Position numbers and translations under genes: made by a program
The notes under the pieces: model-generated
Databases searched by the model: none
What the model saw: the letters and a program-made list of their open reading frames with translations, nothing else
What the model was told of the DNA's origin: nothing
Part shown: positions 55,486-64,000 of the stretch, piece after piece
Layout of the letters: each line of letters begins with the position of its first letter
Numbering within the stretch: the stretch's first letter is position 1
Source of the DNA: Azospira sp. I13
GTDB taxonomy: Bacteria > Pseudomonadota > Gammaproteobacteria > Burkholderiales > Rhodocyclaceae
Reading direction: 5' to 3'
DNA: 64,000 nt
Assembly (NCBI RefSeq): GCF_003112695.1
Contig: NZ_BFBP01000010.1
Span: 148,438 to 212,437, forward strand

Positions 55486-58353
55486 ATGCAAGCCGGTCTC
55501 TTCACCCCTCACCACGCTACCGCCGCCCACCCGCCTGCCGCCAGGCCCGACACGGCCCTGCCCGATACGGCGGATGCAGACGAGCTGGCCGGCCGGGCCC
55601 GCGCCCTGGAAGTCATCCGCCGCAACGGTGCGGTGGTGTCTTTCAATGCGGAGAAAATCTCCGTCGCCGTAAATAAGGCCTTCCTCGCCGTGCACGGCAG
55701 CCAGGGCGCCGCCTCGGCCCGCCTGCGGGATCTGGTGGCCCGCCTCACCGCCAGCGTCGTCCAGGCGCTGACCCGGCGCCTGCCCGGTGGCGGCACGGTG
55801 CATATCGAGGACATCCAGGATCAGGTGGAACTGGCCCTGATGCGTTCCGGCGAGCACGACGTGGCCCGGGCCTACGTGCTGTACCGGGAAAAGCGGGCTG
55901 CCGAGCGGGCTGCCCAGGCGGCTGCGGCCCCTGCCGCCGTCGATGGCCCCCTGCTGCACGTGATCGACGGCGACCAGCGCTATCCCCTGGATCGGGCAGC
56001 CCTGCTCAACCAGTGCCGGGAAGCCTGCCTGGGCCTGGCCGACGTGTCGGCCGAGACCGTGCTGGAGCACGCCCTGCACAACCTCTACGACGGCGTTCCC
56101 GCCGCCGCCGTGCGCCAGTCCCTGGTGCTCTCCGCCCGCACCCTGATCGAGCGGGAACCGGCCTACAGCAAGGTGGCCGCCCGCCTGCTGCTGAACAGCG
56201 TGCGCCTGGAAGTGCTGGGGGAAGAAGCCACCCAGGAGGCCATGGCCGCCCGCTACGCCGAAGCTTTCCCCGGCCTCATCCGCACCGGCGTGGAGGCCGA
56301 GCTGCTGGATGCCCGCCTCAAGGACTACGACCTGGAAAAGCTGGCCGCCGCCCTCCAGGCCGGGCGAGACCTGCAGTTCGACTACCTGGGCCTGCAGACC
56401 CTCTACGACCGCTACTTCCTGCACGTGGACGAGCGTCGCATCGAGCTGCCCCAGACCTTCTTCATGCGCGTGGCCATGGGCCTGGCCCTCAACGAGATCG
56501 ACCGGGAAGCCCGGGCCATCGAGTTCTATCACCTGCTCTCCTCCTTCGACTTCATGAGCAGCACGCCGACCCTGTTCAACAGCGGCACCCGGCACTCCCA
56601 GCTCTCCTCCTGCTACCTCACCACCGTCTCCGACGACCTGGAAGGCATCTACCAGTCCATCAAGGAAAACGCCCTGCTGCAGAAATACGCCGGCGGCCTC
56701 GGCAACGACTGGACCCCGGTGCGTTCCCTGGGCGCCCGCATCAAGGGCACCAACGGCAAGAGCCAGGGCGTCATCCCCTTCCTCAAGGTGGTGAATGACA
56801 CCGCCGTGGCGGTGAACCAGGGCGGCAAGCGCAAGGGCGCCGTCTGCGCCTATCTGGAATCCTGGCACCTGGACATCGAGGAATTCCTCGAACTGCGCAA
56901 GAACACCGGCGACGAGCGCCGCCGCACCCACGACATGAACACGGCCAACTGGATTCCCGACCTGTTCATGCAGCGGGTGATGGCCAACCAGGAATGGACC
57001 CTCTTCTCCCCCCACGACGTGCCCGACCTGCACGAGAAGTTCGGCCAGGACTTCGCGGCTGCCTACACTGCCTACGAGGCCAAGGCTGACCGGGGTGAGA
57101 TCAAGCTCTTCAAGCGCATTCCCGCCGTGCAGCTGTGGCGCAAGATGCTAACCATGCTGTTCGAGACCGGCCACCCCTGGATCACCTTCAAGGATGCCTG
57201 CAACCTGCGTTCCCCCCAGCAGCACGTGGGCGTGGTGCATAGCTCCAACCTGTGCACCGAGATCACCCTCAACACCTCCGACACTGAAACCGCCGTGTGC
57301 AACCTGGGCTCGGTGAACCTGCCGGCCCACCTGATCCGGGTGGACGGCCAACTGGTGTTGGACCAGGCCAAGCTGCAACGCACCATCCGCACCGCCATGC
57401 GCCTGCTGGACAACGTGGTGGACATCAACTTCTACGCCACCCCCAAGGCGCGCAACGCCAACGTGCGGCACCGCCCCGTGGGTCTGGGCATCATGGGCTT
57501 CTCCGACTGCCTGCACCGCCTGGGCCTGCCCTACGCCGCCGAGGCTGCCGTGGAATTCGCCGACCGCTCCATGGAAGCCGTCTGCTACCACGCCTACTGG
57601 GCCTCCACCGACCTGGCCGAGGAGCGGGGCCGCTACTCCAGCTTCAAGGGCAGCCTGTGGGATAAAGGCATCCTGCCCATCGACTCCCTGCAACTGCTGG
57701 AGGACGCCCGGGGCGGCTATGTGGAAGTGGACCGCAGCACCACCCTGGACTGGGACGCCCTGCGCGAGCGCATCGCCCAGGTGGGGATGCGCAACTCCAA
57801 CTGCGTCGCCATTGCGCCGACGGCCACCATCTCCAACATCATCGGCGTCTCCGCCGCCATCGAGCCGGAGTATCAGAACCTCTACGTCAAATCCAACCTC
57901 TCTGGCGAATTCACGGTGGTAAGCGAATCCCTGGTGCAGGACCTCAAGGCCCTGGGCCTGTGGGACGAGGTGATGATCTCTGACCTGAAGTACTTCGACG
58001 GTTCCCTGGGCCCCATCGACCGCATCCCGGACGAAATCAAGGCCCGCTACGCCACCGCCTTCGAGATCGACCCGACCTGGCTGGTACGGGCCGCCGCCCG
58101 CCGCCAGAAGTGGATCGACCAGGCCCAGTCCCTCAACCTCTACGTGGCCGCCCCCTCCGGCAAGAAGCTGGACGAACTCTACAAGCTGGCCTGGACCCAG
58201 GGCCTGAAGACCACCTACTACCTGCGCACCCTGGGCGCCACCGCCATGGAAAAGACCGGCGCTCCCCTCTCCCCCGCAGAGCGGGCCGCCGCCCCCGTGG
58301 CGGAGCCCAAGTTCTGCGCCATCGACAACCCCGATTGCGAGGCCTGCCAATGA
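55486..58353 (+). CDS. nrdA: NrdA, class Ia ribonucleotide reductase large subunit (NrdAz type)
   Basis: Reduces ribonucleoside diphosphates to deoxy forms. The 955-aa protein has an N-terminal ATP-cone (residues 40-140), a second degenerate cone-like segment (about 150-235), and the reductase barrel with STPTLFNSGTRHSQLSSCYL, the catalytic Cys in CNLGSVN near residue 605, and the C-terminal redox pair CEAC at 951-954. The length and the doubled ATP-cone match the Pseudomonas-type NrdAz subclass rather than E. coli NrdA (761 aa). I start at the ATG at 55486 (GGGAG upstream); the frame is open to 55081 but runs through the riboswitch. Confidence 0.95.
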   Translation: MQAGLFTPHHATAAHPPAARPDTALPDTADADELAGRARALEVIRRNGAVVSFNAEKISVAVNKAFLAVHGSQGAASARLRDLVARLTASVVQALTRRLPGGGTVHIEDIQDQVELALMRSGEHDVARAYVLYREKRAAERAAQAAAAPAAVDGPLLHVIDGDQRYPLDRAALLNQCREACLGLADVSAETVLEHALHNLYDGVPAAAVRQSLVLSARTLIEREPAYSKVAARLLLNSVRLEVLGEEATQEAMAARYAEAFPGLIRTGVEAELLDARLKDYDLEKLAAALQAGRDLQFDYLGLQTLYDRYFLHVDERRIELPQTFFMRVAMGLALNEIDREARAIEFYHLLSSFDFMSSTPTLFNSGTRHSQLSSCYLTTVSDDLEGIYQSIKENALLQKYAGGLGNDWTPVRSLGARIKGTNGKSQGVIPFLKVVNDTAVAVNQGGKRKGAVCAYLESWHLDIEEFLELRKNTGDERRRTHDMNTANWIPDLFMQRVMANQEWTLFSPHDVPDLHEKFGQDFAAAYTAYEAKADRGEIKLFKRIPAVQLWRKMLTMLFETGHPWITFKDACNLRSPQQHVGVVHSSNLCTEITLNTSDTETAVCNLGSVNLPAHLIRVDGQLVLDQAKLQRTIRTAMRLLDNVVDINFYATPKARNANVRHRPVGLGIMGFSDCLHRLGLPYAAEAAVEFADRSMEAVCYHAYWASTDLAEERGRYSSFKGSLWDKGILPIDSLQLLEDARGGYVEVDRSTTLDWDALRERIAQVGMRNSNCVAIAPTATISNIIGVSAAIEPEYQNLYVKSNLSGEFTVVSESLVQDLKALGLWDEVMISDLKYFDGSLGPIDRIPDEIKARYATAFEIDPTWLVRAAARRQKWIDQAQSLNLYVAAPSGKKLDELYKLAWTQGLKTTYYLRTLGATAMEKTGAPLSPAERAAAPVAEPKFCAIDNPDCEACQ

Positions 58354-59555
58354 GCCAACTCCGCTTCGACGACTGGGACGATGCCCCCCTCGCCGCCTCT
58401 GCCTCCCTCAACACCCCAGCCACCCCGGCTGCCACGCCCGCCCAGAGCCAGTCTTCCACCCCACTGCCTGCACAGGCAAGCGGGGCGCCGATCTCCGCGG
58501 CACCCCAGGCCCAAGCCGCGCCCAGCTTGCCGCTCCGGGCAGGTGCGGCGCTGGCCCCCATCAACCCGGAAGACAAGCGGGTGGTAAACGGCAAGGCCGA
58601 CATCAACCAGCTGGCGCCCTTCAAGTACCCCTGGGCCTGGGAGTTCTTCCTCAACGCCAACCGCAACCACTGGACGCCCCTGGAAATTTCCATGGCCCAG
58701 GACGTGCACGATTACCACCACAAATTGAGTCCGGCGGAACGCCACGTCTTCGAAAACGTGCTGGCCTACCTCACCACCTCCGACATCCTGGCCATGCGCA
58801 ACATCGGCCTGGCGGTGATGGAGAAGATGAGTGCCCCGGAACTGCAGATCTACCAGGCGCGCCAGGTCTATGAAGAAGCCCTGCACACCTGGACCTACCA
58901 GCACTGCATCGAAAGCCTCGGCCTCAACCAGCAGGAAATCTACAACCGCTACCGGGTGGTGCCGGAAATCCACGGCAAGATCGCCCTGGCCAACCGCCGC
59001 CTGGAACGGGTGATGCGTTCCGACTTCGACCTGACGGACCGGGACAACCTGCACGAATTCGCCCTCTCCTACCTCTTCTTCGCCGGCATCTTCGAAGGCT
59101 GCTGGTTCTACAACGGCTTCACCCCCATCTTCGCCCTGCAGCGCCGGGGCCTGATGAAGGGCACCGCTGAGCAGCTGCAATACATCATGCGCGACGAGGT
59201 GCTGCACTGCGCCTTCGGCATCCGGGTGGTGCGCCAGCTCTTGCAGGAGGAGAACCTGACCCTGGACCCGGCCGCCGTGAAGGCCCTGTGGGAAGAGGCG
59301 GAAGCCGCCGAAGCGGCCTACGCCGGCTACATCCTGCGGGAGCCCATCCTGGGCTACAACGCCGACCTGCATCGGGGCCAGTTCCGCTTCATCGCCAACC
59401 GCCGCGCCCGCCAGCTGGGCCTGGCGGAGCCCTTCCCGGGGGCCGAGAACGTGCTGCCCTGGCTGGACGAGCAGGCCAATATGCGCAAGGAGAAAAATTT
59501 CTTCGAAACCCGGGTCACCGAGTACCAGACCGGCGGCGCCCTGGCCTGGGATTAG
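58350..59555 (+). CDS. nrdB: NrdB, class Ia ribonucleotide reductase radical subunit
   Basis: The 401-aa di-iron/tyrosyl-radical subunit. Ligands fit the family spacing: D145, E176 and H179 (EALH), the radical Tyr183 in HTWTY, then a Glu in FEGCW and E/H in RDEVLH. It has a Pro/Ala/Gln-rich, likely disordered, N-terminal extension of about 75 residues, as in the NrdBz subclass. The ATG overlaps the nrdA stop. No ATP-cone is present in this subunit. Confidence 0.95.
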   Translation: MSQLRFDDWDDAPLAASASLNTPATPAATPAQSQSSTPLPAQASGAPISAAPQAQAAPSLPLRAGAALAPINPEDKRVVNGKADINQLAPFKYPWAWEFFLNANRNHWTPLEISMAQDVHDYHHKLSPAERHVFENVLAYLTTSDILAMRNIGLAVMEKMSAPELQIYQARQVYEEALHTWTYQHCIESLGLNQQEIYNRYRVVPEIHGKIALANRRLERVMRSDFDLTDRDNLHEFALSYLFFAGIFEGCWFYNGFTPIFALQRRGLMKGTAEQLQYIMRDEVLHCAFGIRVVRQLLQEENLTLDPAAVKALWEEAEAAEAAYAGYILREPILGYNADLHRGQFRFIANRRARQLGLAEPFPGAENVLPWLDEQANMRKEKNFFETRVTEYQTGGALAWD

Positions 59556-59660
59556 CGGCGGTTAAGAAAAGCAGGCCGGACGAACCCTCAGCCAGGGTCT
59601 CAGCAAGACGGACGGGGTGGATGGCAGGGTCTTGGCTCCGACAGCCCCCCACCCGCAAGC

Positions 59661-61391
59661 TCAGCGCAGAACCGTCTGCCAGCCCGAGACCAGCACCAGC
59701 AGGACCGCCAGTACCAGGGAGACGCCCTGCCAGAAGCGTAAGGGGTTGCGGGCCAGCAGGGGCACCGGTCGGGTGTGCGCCAACGCGGGGTTGGGCCGTT
59801 TGAGGTCGTAGATGAATTCATCCACGTCCCCATAACGCTGGGCCGGGTCCACGGCCACCGCCTTGCGGATGGCACCGTCGATCCACGGCGGCACCCCGGC
59901 CGCCACCAGGGAGCAGTAGGTCAGGCGCTTCTGGGCCTTGGGGCTGCGGGCCGAAACCACGGCCATGCCGTAGGGTAGCCGGCCGGAGAGCATTTCGTAG
60001 GCGATGACACCGAGGGAATAGATGTCGGCCCGGGGGCTGCCGGCCTCGCCGAGGAAGTATTCCGGCGCCGCGTATTGGGAGGTGCCGAGGAGGTTGAGCT
60101 GGGCGATGGGGCTGTCCTGCTCCTCCACCCCGGCCACCCGGGTGGCGCCGAAGTCGATGATTTTCACGGTGCCGGCGGCATCCATCATGAGATTGTCCGG
60201 CTTCAGGTCCTGGTGCACCATTTCCAGCCGGTGGAAGGCCCGCAGGCCCCGGGCGGCCTGTTCCAGCCAGTGCCGCAGGGCGGCCAGGTCGGGGGCCGGG
60301 TGGTCCACCATCCATTGGGCCAGGGTCTGGCCCTCCACGTATTCGGTGACCACGTAGAGGGCCTGGCGCGGGCGTGGCCGGGCCTGGGGCTTGAGCACGT
60401 GGGGGCTGTTGAGGCGCCGGGCCACCCACTCTTCGAGCAGGAAGCGCTCCAGCACCGCCGGGTCGTCGCGCTGGCCCATGGCCGGTGTCTTGATCACCAC
60501 CCGTTCGCCGCTGGCTTCGTCCACTGCCAGGTGGATGTGGCTGCGGGCGCCTACCCGCAGCTCCCGCAGAATGCGGTAGCCATCGAAGACCATGCGGGCT
60601 TCCAGGGGCGGCGGCAGGGGCAGGGCCTGGAGCTGGCGGTATAGCTCGTTGGCCTCCGGCGCCGGCAGTTGCTCCAGCCGCACGATCTGCAGGGTCAGGT
60701 TGTCGCTACTGCCCCGGGCATAGGCCTGGCGGGCCAGGGCGGCCGCAGCGCCGTCCAGGTCGTCGCCGGCGGCCTCGAGGGCCGCGGCCACGTCGCGGGC
60801 CTCCAGGTATTCATAGACGCCATCGGTGGCGAGGAGGAAGACATCCCCCACGGCCAGGGGCAGGCTGCGGTAATCCACCTCCAGGCGCCGGTCGATGCCC
60901 AGGGCCCGGGCCAGGTAGCTCTGCTCGGCGGAAACCCAGACCCGGTGGTCCTCCGTCAGCGCCTCCAGCTGGCCATCACGCCAGCGGTAGATGCGGGCGT
61001 CGCCGACGTGGAAGAGATGGGCCGTGGTGGATTTGAGCACCAGGGCGCTGAAAGTGCAGACGTAGCCCCGATCCTTGTCGTGGCGGTGGCGGCTCTGCTG
61101 GGTCTGGGCGTGGAGCCAGGAGTTGGTGGCGCTGAGCACCCGCTCCGCTGCCGTCTTCACCGACCAGGAATCCGGCGTGGCGTAGTAATCCTCGAAAAAC
61201 CCGGTGACGGCGGATTGGCTGGCCACCTGGCTGACGTCGCTGCTGCTGATGCCGTCGGCCAGGGCCACGGCGATGCCCTTGGTTCCCAGCAGGGGCTCGC
61301 CGGGCACGCAGAGGCCGTGAAAATCCTGGTTGCAGGCCTTGCGCCCCTTGTCGGAATACTGGCCGGCGGTGATGCGGAGTTGACTGTCCAT
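59661..61391 (-). CDS. Fused PP2C phosphatase / Ser-Thr protein kinase
   Basis: A 576-aa fusion. Residues 1-245 are a PP2C-type phosphatase with CNQDFHG, ALADGISSSD, FHVGDARIY, LLATDGVYEYL and GSSDNLTLQIV, so all metal-binding aspartates are present. Residues 268-530 are a protein kinase with the Lys in VVIKTP, HQDLKPDN (HRD as HQD), IDFGAT (DFG) and a PE motif; the glycine loop is degenerate (RVGARSHI instead of GxGxxG). One C-terminal membrane segment (residues 548-570). Such fusions are known next to nitrate/nitrite assimilation genes, as here next to nirC, nirD and nirB. Target unknown. Confidence 0.88.
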   Translation of the reverse strand: MDSQLRITAGQYSDKGRKACNQDFHGLCVPGEPLLGTKGIAVALADGISSSDVSQVASQSAVTGFFEDYYATPDSWSVKTAAERVLSATNSWLHAQTQQSRHRHDKDRGYVCTFSALVLKSTTAHLFHVGDARIYRWRDGQLEALTEDHRVWVSAEQSYLARALGIDRRLEVDYRSLPLAVGDVFLLATDGVYEYLEARDVAAALEAAGDDLDGAAAALARQAYARGSSDNLTLQIVRLEQLPAPEANELYRQLQALPLPPPLEARMVFDGYRILRELRVGARSHIHLAVDEASGERVVIKTPAMGQRDDPAVLERFLLEEWVARRLNSPHVLKPQARPRPRQALYVVTEYVEGQTLAQWMVDHPAPDLAALRHWLEQAARGLRAFHRLEMVHQDLKPDNLMMDAAGTVKIIDFGATRVAGVEEQDSPIAQLNLLGTSQYAAPEYFLGEAGSPRADIYSLGVIAYEMLSGRLPYGMAVVSARSPKAQKRLTYCSLVAAGVPPWIDGAIRKAVAVDPAQRYGDVDEFIYDLKRPNPALAHTRPVPLLARNPLRFWQGVSLVLAVLLVLVSGWQTVLR

Positions 61392-61461
61392 GGTCCATGG
61401 CCGCGGCCCCGCCCCGCCGTGGCGGGCGCGGGGCCGCGCTCCTCGAGAGGGGTGGGTGGGA

Positions 61462-62274
61462 TTAGTTGAAGACCCGCTTGGGGGCGGTCTTCACGTGGGT
61501 GGTGTAGAGGGTCAGGCCGGTGAAGGCCAGGCCGCCCACCAGGTTGCCGAGGACCACGGGGATTTCATTCCAGATGAAGTAATCGACGATGGAGAAGTTG
61601 CCGCCCATCATCAGGCCCGAGGGGAAGAGGAACATGTTCACCACGGAGTGCTCGAAGGTCATGGCGAAGAACAGCATGATGGGCATCCACATGGCGATGA
61701 CCTTGCCGCTGACGGAGGTGGAGATCATGGCACCGACCACGCCGGTGGACACCATCCAGTTGCACAACATGCCGCGCAGGAAAATGGTGAACCAGCCGGC
61801 CAAGCCGTACTTGGCGTAGCCCAGGGTGCGGGCTTCGCCGATGTGGCCGATCTTGGTGCCGATTTCGTTGGGGGCGGTGGAGAAGCCGTAGGTGAAGACG
61901 AAGGCCATCATCGCCGCCACGGTGAGGGCGCCGAGGAAATTGCCGAGGAAAACGATGCCCCAGTTCTTCAGCACCGCCTTGACGGTGACGCCGGGCCGCT
62001 TGTCGATCAAGGCCAGGGGCGTCAGGACGAAGACGCCGGTGAGCAGGTCGAAGCCCAGCAGGTAGAGCATGCAGAAGCCCACCGGGAAGAGGATGGCGCC
62101 CACCAGGGGCGAACCGGTCTGCACCGAGGCGGTGATGGCGAAAACAGCGGCCAGGGCCAGGATGGCGCCGGCCATGTAGGCACGGATCAGGGCATCCCGG
62201 GTGGCCATGCAGATTTTGGCCTCACCGGCATCGACCATTTTGGTGACGAATTCCGAAGGTACGAGATAGGACAT
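61462..62274 (-). CDS. nirC: Formate/nitrite transporter (NirC-type)
   Basis: A 270-aa FNT-family channel with six membrane segments, forming pentamers in the cytoplasmic membrane. Visible are the N-terminal amphipathic start MSYLVPSEFVTKMVDAGEAK, the FNT signature block around LFPVGFCMLYLLGFDLLTG, and NWMVSTGVVGAMISTSVSGK followed by FEHSVVNMFLFPSG with the central His. Genes next to it encode nitrite reductase, so nitrite is the likely substrate; FocA-type formate transport cannot be fully excluded. It lies 70 bp before the kinase fusion gene and 88 bp behind nirD. Confidence 0.9.
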   Translation of the reverse strand: MSYLVPSEFVTKMVDAGEAKICMATRDALIRAYMAGAILALAAVFAITASVQTGSPLVGAILFPVGFCMLYLLGFDLLTGVFVLTPLALIDKRPGVTVKAVLKNWGIVFLGNFLGALTVAAMMAFVFTYGFSTAPNEIGTKIGHIGEARTLGYAKYGLAGWFTIFLRGMLCNWMVSTGVVGAMISTSVSGKVIAMWMPIMLFFAMTFEHSVVNMFLFPSGLMMGGNFSIVDYFIWNEIPVVLGNLVGGLAFTGLTLYTTHVKTAPKRVFN

Positions 62275-62362
62275 GACATTCCCCTTGTCAGGTTGATAGT
62301 GAAAGCGTTGTGCTGTCAGCGTTGCATTGGTAATGAATGGGTCGCGGGCAATGGCGGCGGGA

Positions 62363-62710
62363 TCACAGGGCCAGGAAGACCTGGCCGTTCTCCACCTTCA
62401 CCCGGAAGCTGTCGCAATGGCCCACGTCGGGGGCCTGGGCCTGGCCGTCGGCCAGGCCGACATTCCAGCCGTGCAGGGGGCAGGTGACCTTGTTGCCATG
62501 GACGATGCCCTGGGACAGCGGCCCGCCCTTGTGGGGGCACTTGTCGTGAAGGGCGAAGACGCCGTCTTCGGCATTGCGGAAGATGGCGATGTCGCCGCCG
62601 CTGCGCCGCTGCACCACCCGGGAGCCGAGGGGCGGGATGTGTTCCAGGGGGCAGATCAGCAGCCACTCGTCTGCCGCGGCCGGGGTGGGGTGAGCGTTTG
62701 GGGTACTCAT
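62363..62710 (-). CDS. nirD: NirD, small subunit of assimilatory nitrite reductase
   Basis: A 115-aa Rieske-type [2Fe-2S] protein that completes NADH-dependent nitrite reductase NirBD. The cluster ligands are in CPHKGGPLSQG near residue 59 and CPLHGW near residue 77 (C-x-H and C-x-x-H). Start at 62710 (MSTPNAHP) chosen because it precedes the domain and follows GGAG; longer frames overlap nirB. The order nirB-nirD-nirC is standard. Confidence 0.93.
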   Translation of the reverse strand: MSTPNAHPTPAAADEWLLICPLEHIPPLGSRVVQRRSGGDIAIFRNAEDGVFALHDKCPHKGGPLSQGIVHGNKVTCPLHGWNVGLADGQAQAPDVGHCDSFRVKVENGQVFLAL

Positions 62711-62735
62711 GATGTTTTTCTCCTCAGGATGAATC

Positions 62736-64000
62736 TCAGGCCTCGACCCGGATGGGGATAAACTGCCGCAAGGGGGCTTCCTCCCGGGAGGTTTCCCAGG
62801 GGTCCCGGGCATCGGCCAGGGCGTCGAGCAGGCGCTGGTGCAGGGCACGTCGGCCCTCCGGGTCTTCCAGCACGCGCTTCTTCACGTAATCCAGGCCCAC
62901 CCGCTCCAGGTAATGGCAGGTCCGCTCCAGGTACCAGCCCTCCTCCCGGTAAAGCTGCAGGAAGGCCCCGGCGTATTCCATGACCTCGGCGTCGCTCTTC
63001 ACCTTGCAGAGGAACTGGGCCACCTCGGTCTTGATGCCGCCGTTGCCGCCCACATACAGCTCGTAGCCGGAATCGACGCCGATCACGCCCACGTCTTTGA
63101 TGCCGGCCTCGGCGCAGTTGCGCGGGCAGCCGGAGACGGCCAGCTTCACCTTGTGGGGGGCGTACATGTCGAAGAGCATCTTTTCCAGCTGCACCCCCAT
63201 GTCCATGGAACGCTGGGTGCCGAAGCGGCAGTGCTCGGAGCCGACGCAGGTCTTCACGGTGCGGATGGATTTGCCGTAGGCGTGGCCCGAGACCATGCCG
63301 GCGGCGTTGAGGTCGGCCCACATGGCCGGCAGGTCTTCCTTCTTCACCCCCAACAGGTCGATGCGCTGGCCGCCGGTGACCTTCACCGTCGGCACCTGGA
63401 ACTTCTCTGCCGCATCGGCGATGGCCCGCAGCTCCGCCGGCGTGGTCAGGCCGCCCCACATGCGGGGCACCACGGAATAGGTGCCGTCCTTCTGAATGTT
63501 GGCGTGGGCCCGCTCGTTGATGTAGCGGGACTGGGGATCATCCCGGGCCTCCCGGGGGAAGGTCGAAAGGAGGTAGTAGTTGATGGCCGGGCGGCACTTC
63601 TCGCAGCCGTTGGAGGTCTTCCATTGCAGGGCGGCGAAGACCGCTTCCTTGCAGGTCAGGTGGCGGGTGGCGATGGCCTCCCGCACCGCCTTGTGGGAAT
63701 GCTCGGTGCAGCCGCAGACCGGCTTGCTGTCGGCCGCCGCCGGGGTATAGGCACCACCCACGGTGGAGGCCAGGATCTGCTCCACCAGGCCGGAACAGGA
63801 GCCGCAGGAGGAGGCGGCCTTGGTGTGCTTCTTCACCTCGTCCAGGGTGAATAGGCCCTTTTCCTTGATGGCCTTGACGATGGTGCCCTTGCACACGCCG
63901 TTGCAGCCGCACACCTCGGCGCTGTCGGGCATCGCCGCGGCCCGGTTCTCGCCCTTGTGGCCCGCATCTCCCAGGTGGTTCTGGCCGAACATCAGCTGGC
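62736..64000 (-). CDS. nirB: NirB, large subunit of NADH nitrite reductase (5' end outside the window)
   Basis: The C-terminal 421 or so codons are visible; the FAD/NADH-binding N-terminal half lies beyond position 64000, as the frame stays open. Present are the two BFD-like [2Fe-2S] segments (CGCNGVCKG with CGSC, and CGCTEH with CEKC), the ferredoxin-like half domain (YSVVPRMWGGLTTPAELRAI) and the siroheme/4Fe-4S ligands in TCVGSEHCRFG and GCPRNCAEAG. NirB reduces nitrite to ammonium for nitrogen assimilation. The final stop is 25 bp before nirD. Confidence 0.96.
   Translation of the reverse strand, partial: QLMFGQNHLGDAGHKGENRAAAMPDSAEVCGCNGVCKGTIVKAIKEKGLFTLDEVKKHTKAASSCGSCSGLVEQILASTVGGAYTPAAADSKPVCGCTEHSHKAVREAIATRHLTCKEAVFAALQWKTSNGCEKCRPAINYYLLSTFPREARDDPQSRYINERAHANIQKDGTYSVVPRMWGGLTTPAELRAIADAAEKFQVPTVKVTGGQRIDLLGVKKEDLPAMWADLNAAGMVSGHAYGKSIRTVKTCVGSEHCRFGTQRSMDMGVQLEKMLFDMYAPHKVKLAVSGCPRNCAEAGIKDVGVIGVDSGYELYVGGNGGIKTEVAQFLCKVKSDAEVMEYAGAFLQLYREEGWYLERTCHYLERVGLDYVKKRVLEDPEGRRALHQRLLDALADARDPWETSREEAPLRQFIPIRVEA

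Overview
The window is a 64 kb GC-rich chromosomal segment of a betaproteobacterium. The gene set, the gene orders and the codon use fit Rhodocyclales, and an Azospira/Dechlorosoma-like organism is my best guess (inference; no marker gene such as 16S rRNA is present). No prophage, insertion sequence or CRISPR array was seen. Nearly every base pair is accounted for by housekeeping, envelope, transport and signalling genes.

Layout. (1) 1-11,066, minus strand: a complete 5' part of the dcw division/cell-wall cluster, mraZ-rsmH-ftsL-ftsI-murE-murF-mraY-murD-ftsW-murG, mostly with 1-4 bp overlaps, headed by one promoter that overlaps four 10-bp MraZ-type repeats. (2) 11,067-20,800: an AT-rich gap with a perfect FNR-type box, the RNase P RNA gene, a DUF3025 protein, a lipoprotein, pyrC, rsmI, yraN, an exported HIRAN protein, tyrS, a di-iron ferritin-like protein, a glutathione peroxidase, folE2 and an NTF2-like protein. 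(3) 20,828-24,850: a sulfate ABC importer (sbp-cysT-cysW-cysA). (4) 24,937-28,246: a Sel1/retropepsin lipoprotein, tRNA-Phe and a TctD/TctE-type two-component system. (5) 28,625-34,362: an HlyD-RbbA-YhhJ export operon closed by a TetR/CecR-type regulator that carries an in-frame amber stop. (6) 34,524-43,490: a microprotein, a YaiI/UPF0178 protein, an HD-GYP phosphodiesterase, a chemoreceptor that has lost its CheA/CheW-binding tip, groES-groEL under CIRCE plus a sigma-32-like promoter, and a large PAS-GGEEF protein. (7) 43,784-53,673: an expanded potassium locus, kdpFABC with an extra 29-aa peptide, a 46-aa membrane protein and a TorF-type porin, then two small proteins and kdpDE. (8) 53,756-59,555: two cobalamin riboswitches, one before a tandem-hotdog acyl-CoA thioesterase and one, combined with tandem NrdR boxes, before nrdA-nrdB (class Ia, NrdAz type). 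(9) 59,661-64,000: the assimilatory nitrite module nirB-nirD-nirC with a fused PP2C phosphatase/protein kinase; nirB runs off the window end and murG runs off the window start.

The most notable observations are the tip-less chemoreceptor, the B12 riboswitch in front of an acyl-CoA thioesterase, the two-layer (NrdR plus B12) control of a B12-independent ribonucleotide reductase, the enlarged kdp locus with several unnamed small proteins and a porin, the nonsense-mutated regulator of the RbbA operon, and a stretch of rsmH with codon use unlike the rest of the cluster.
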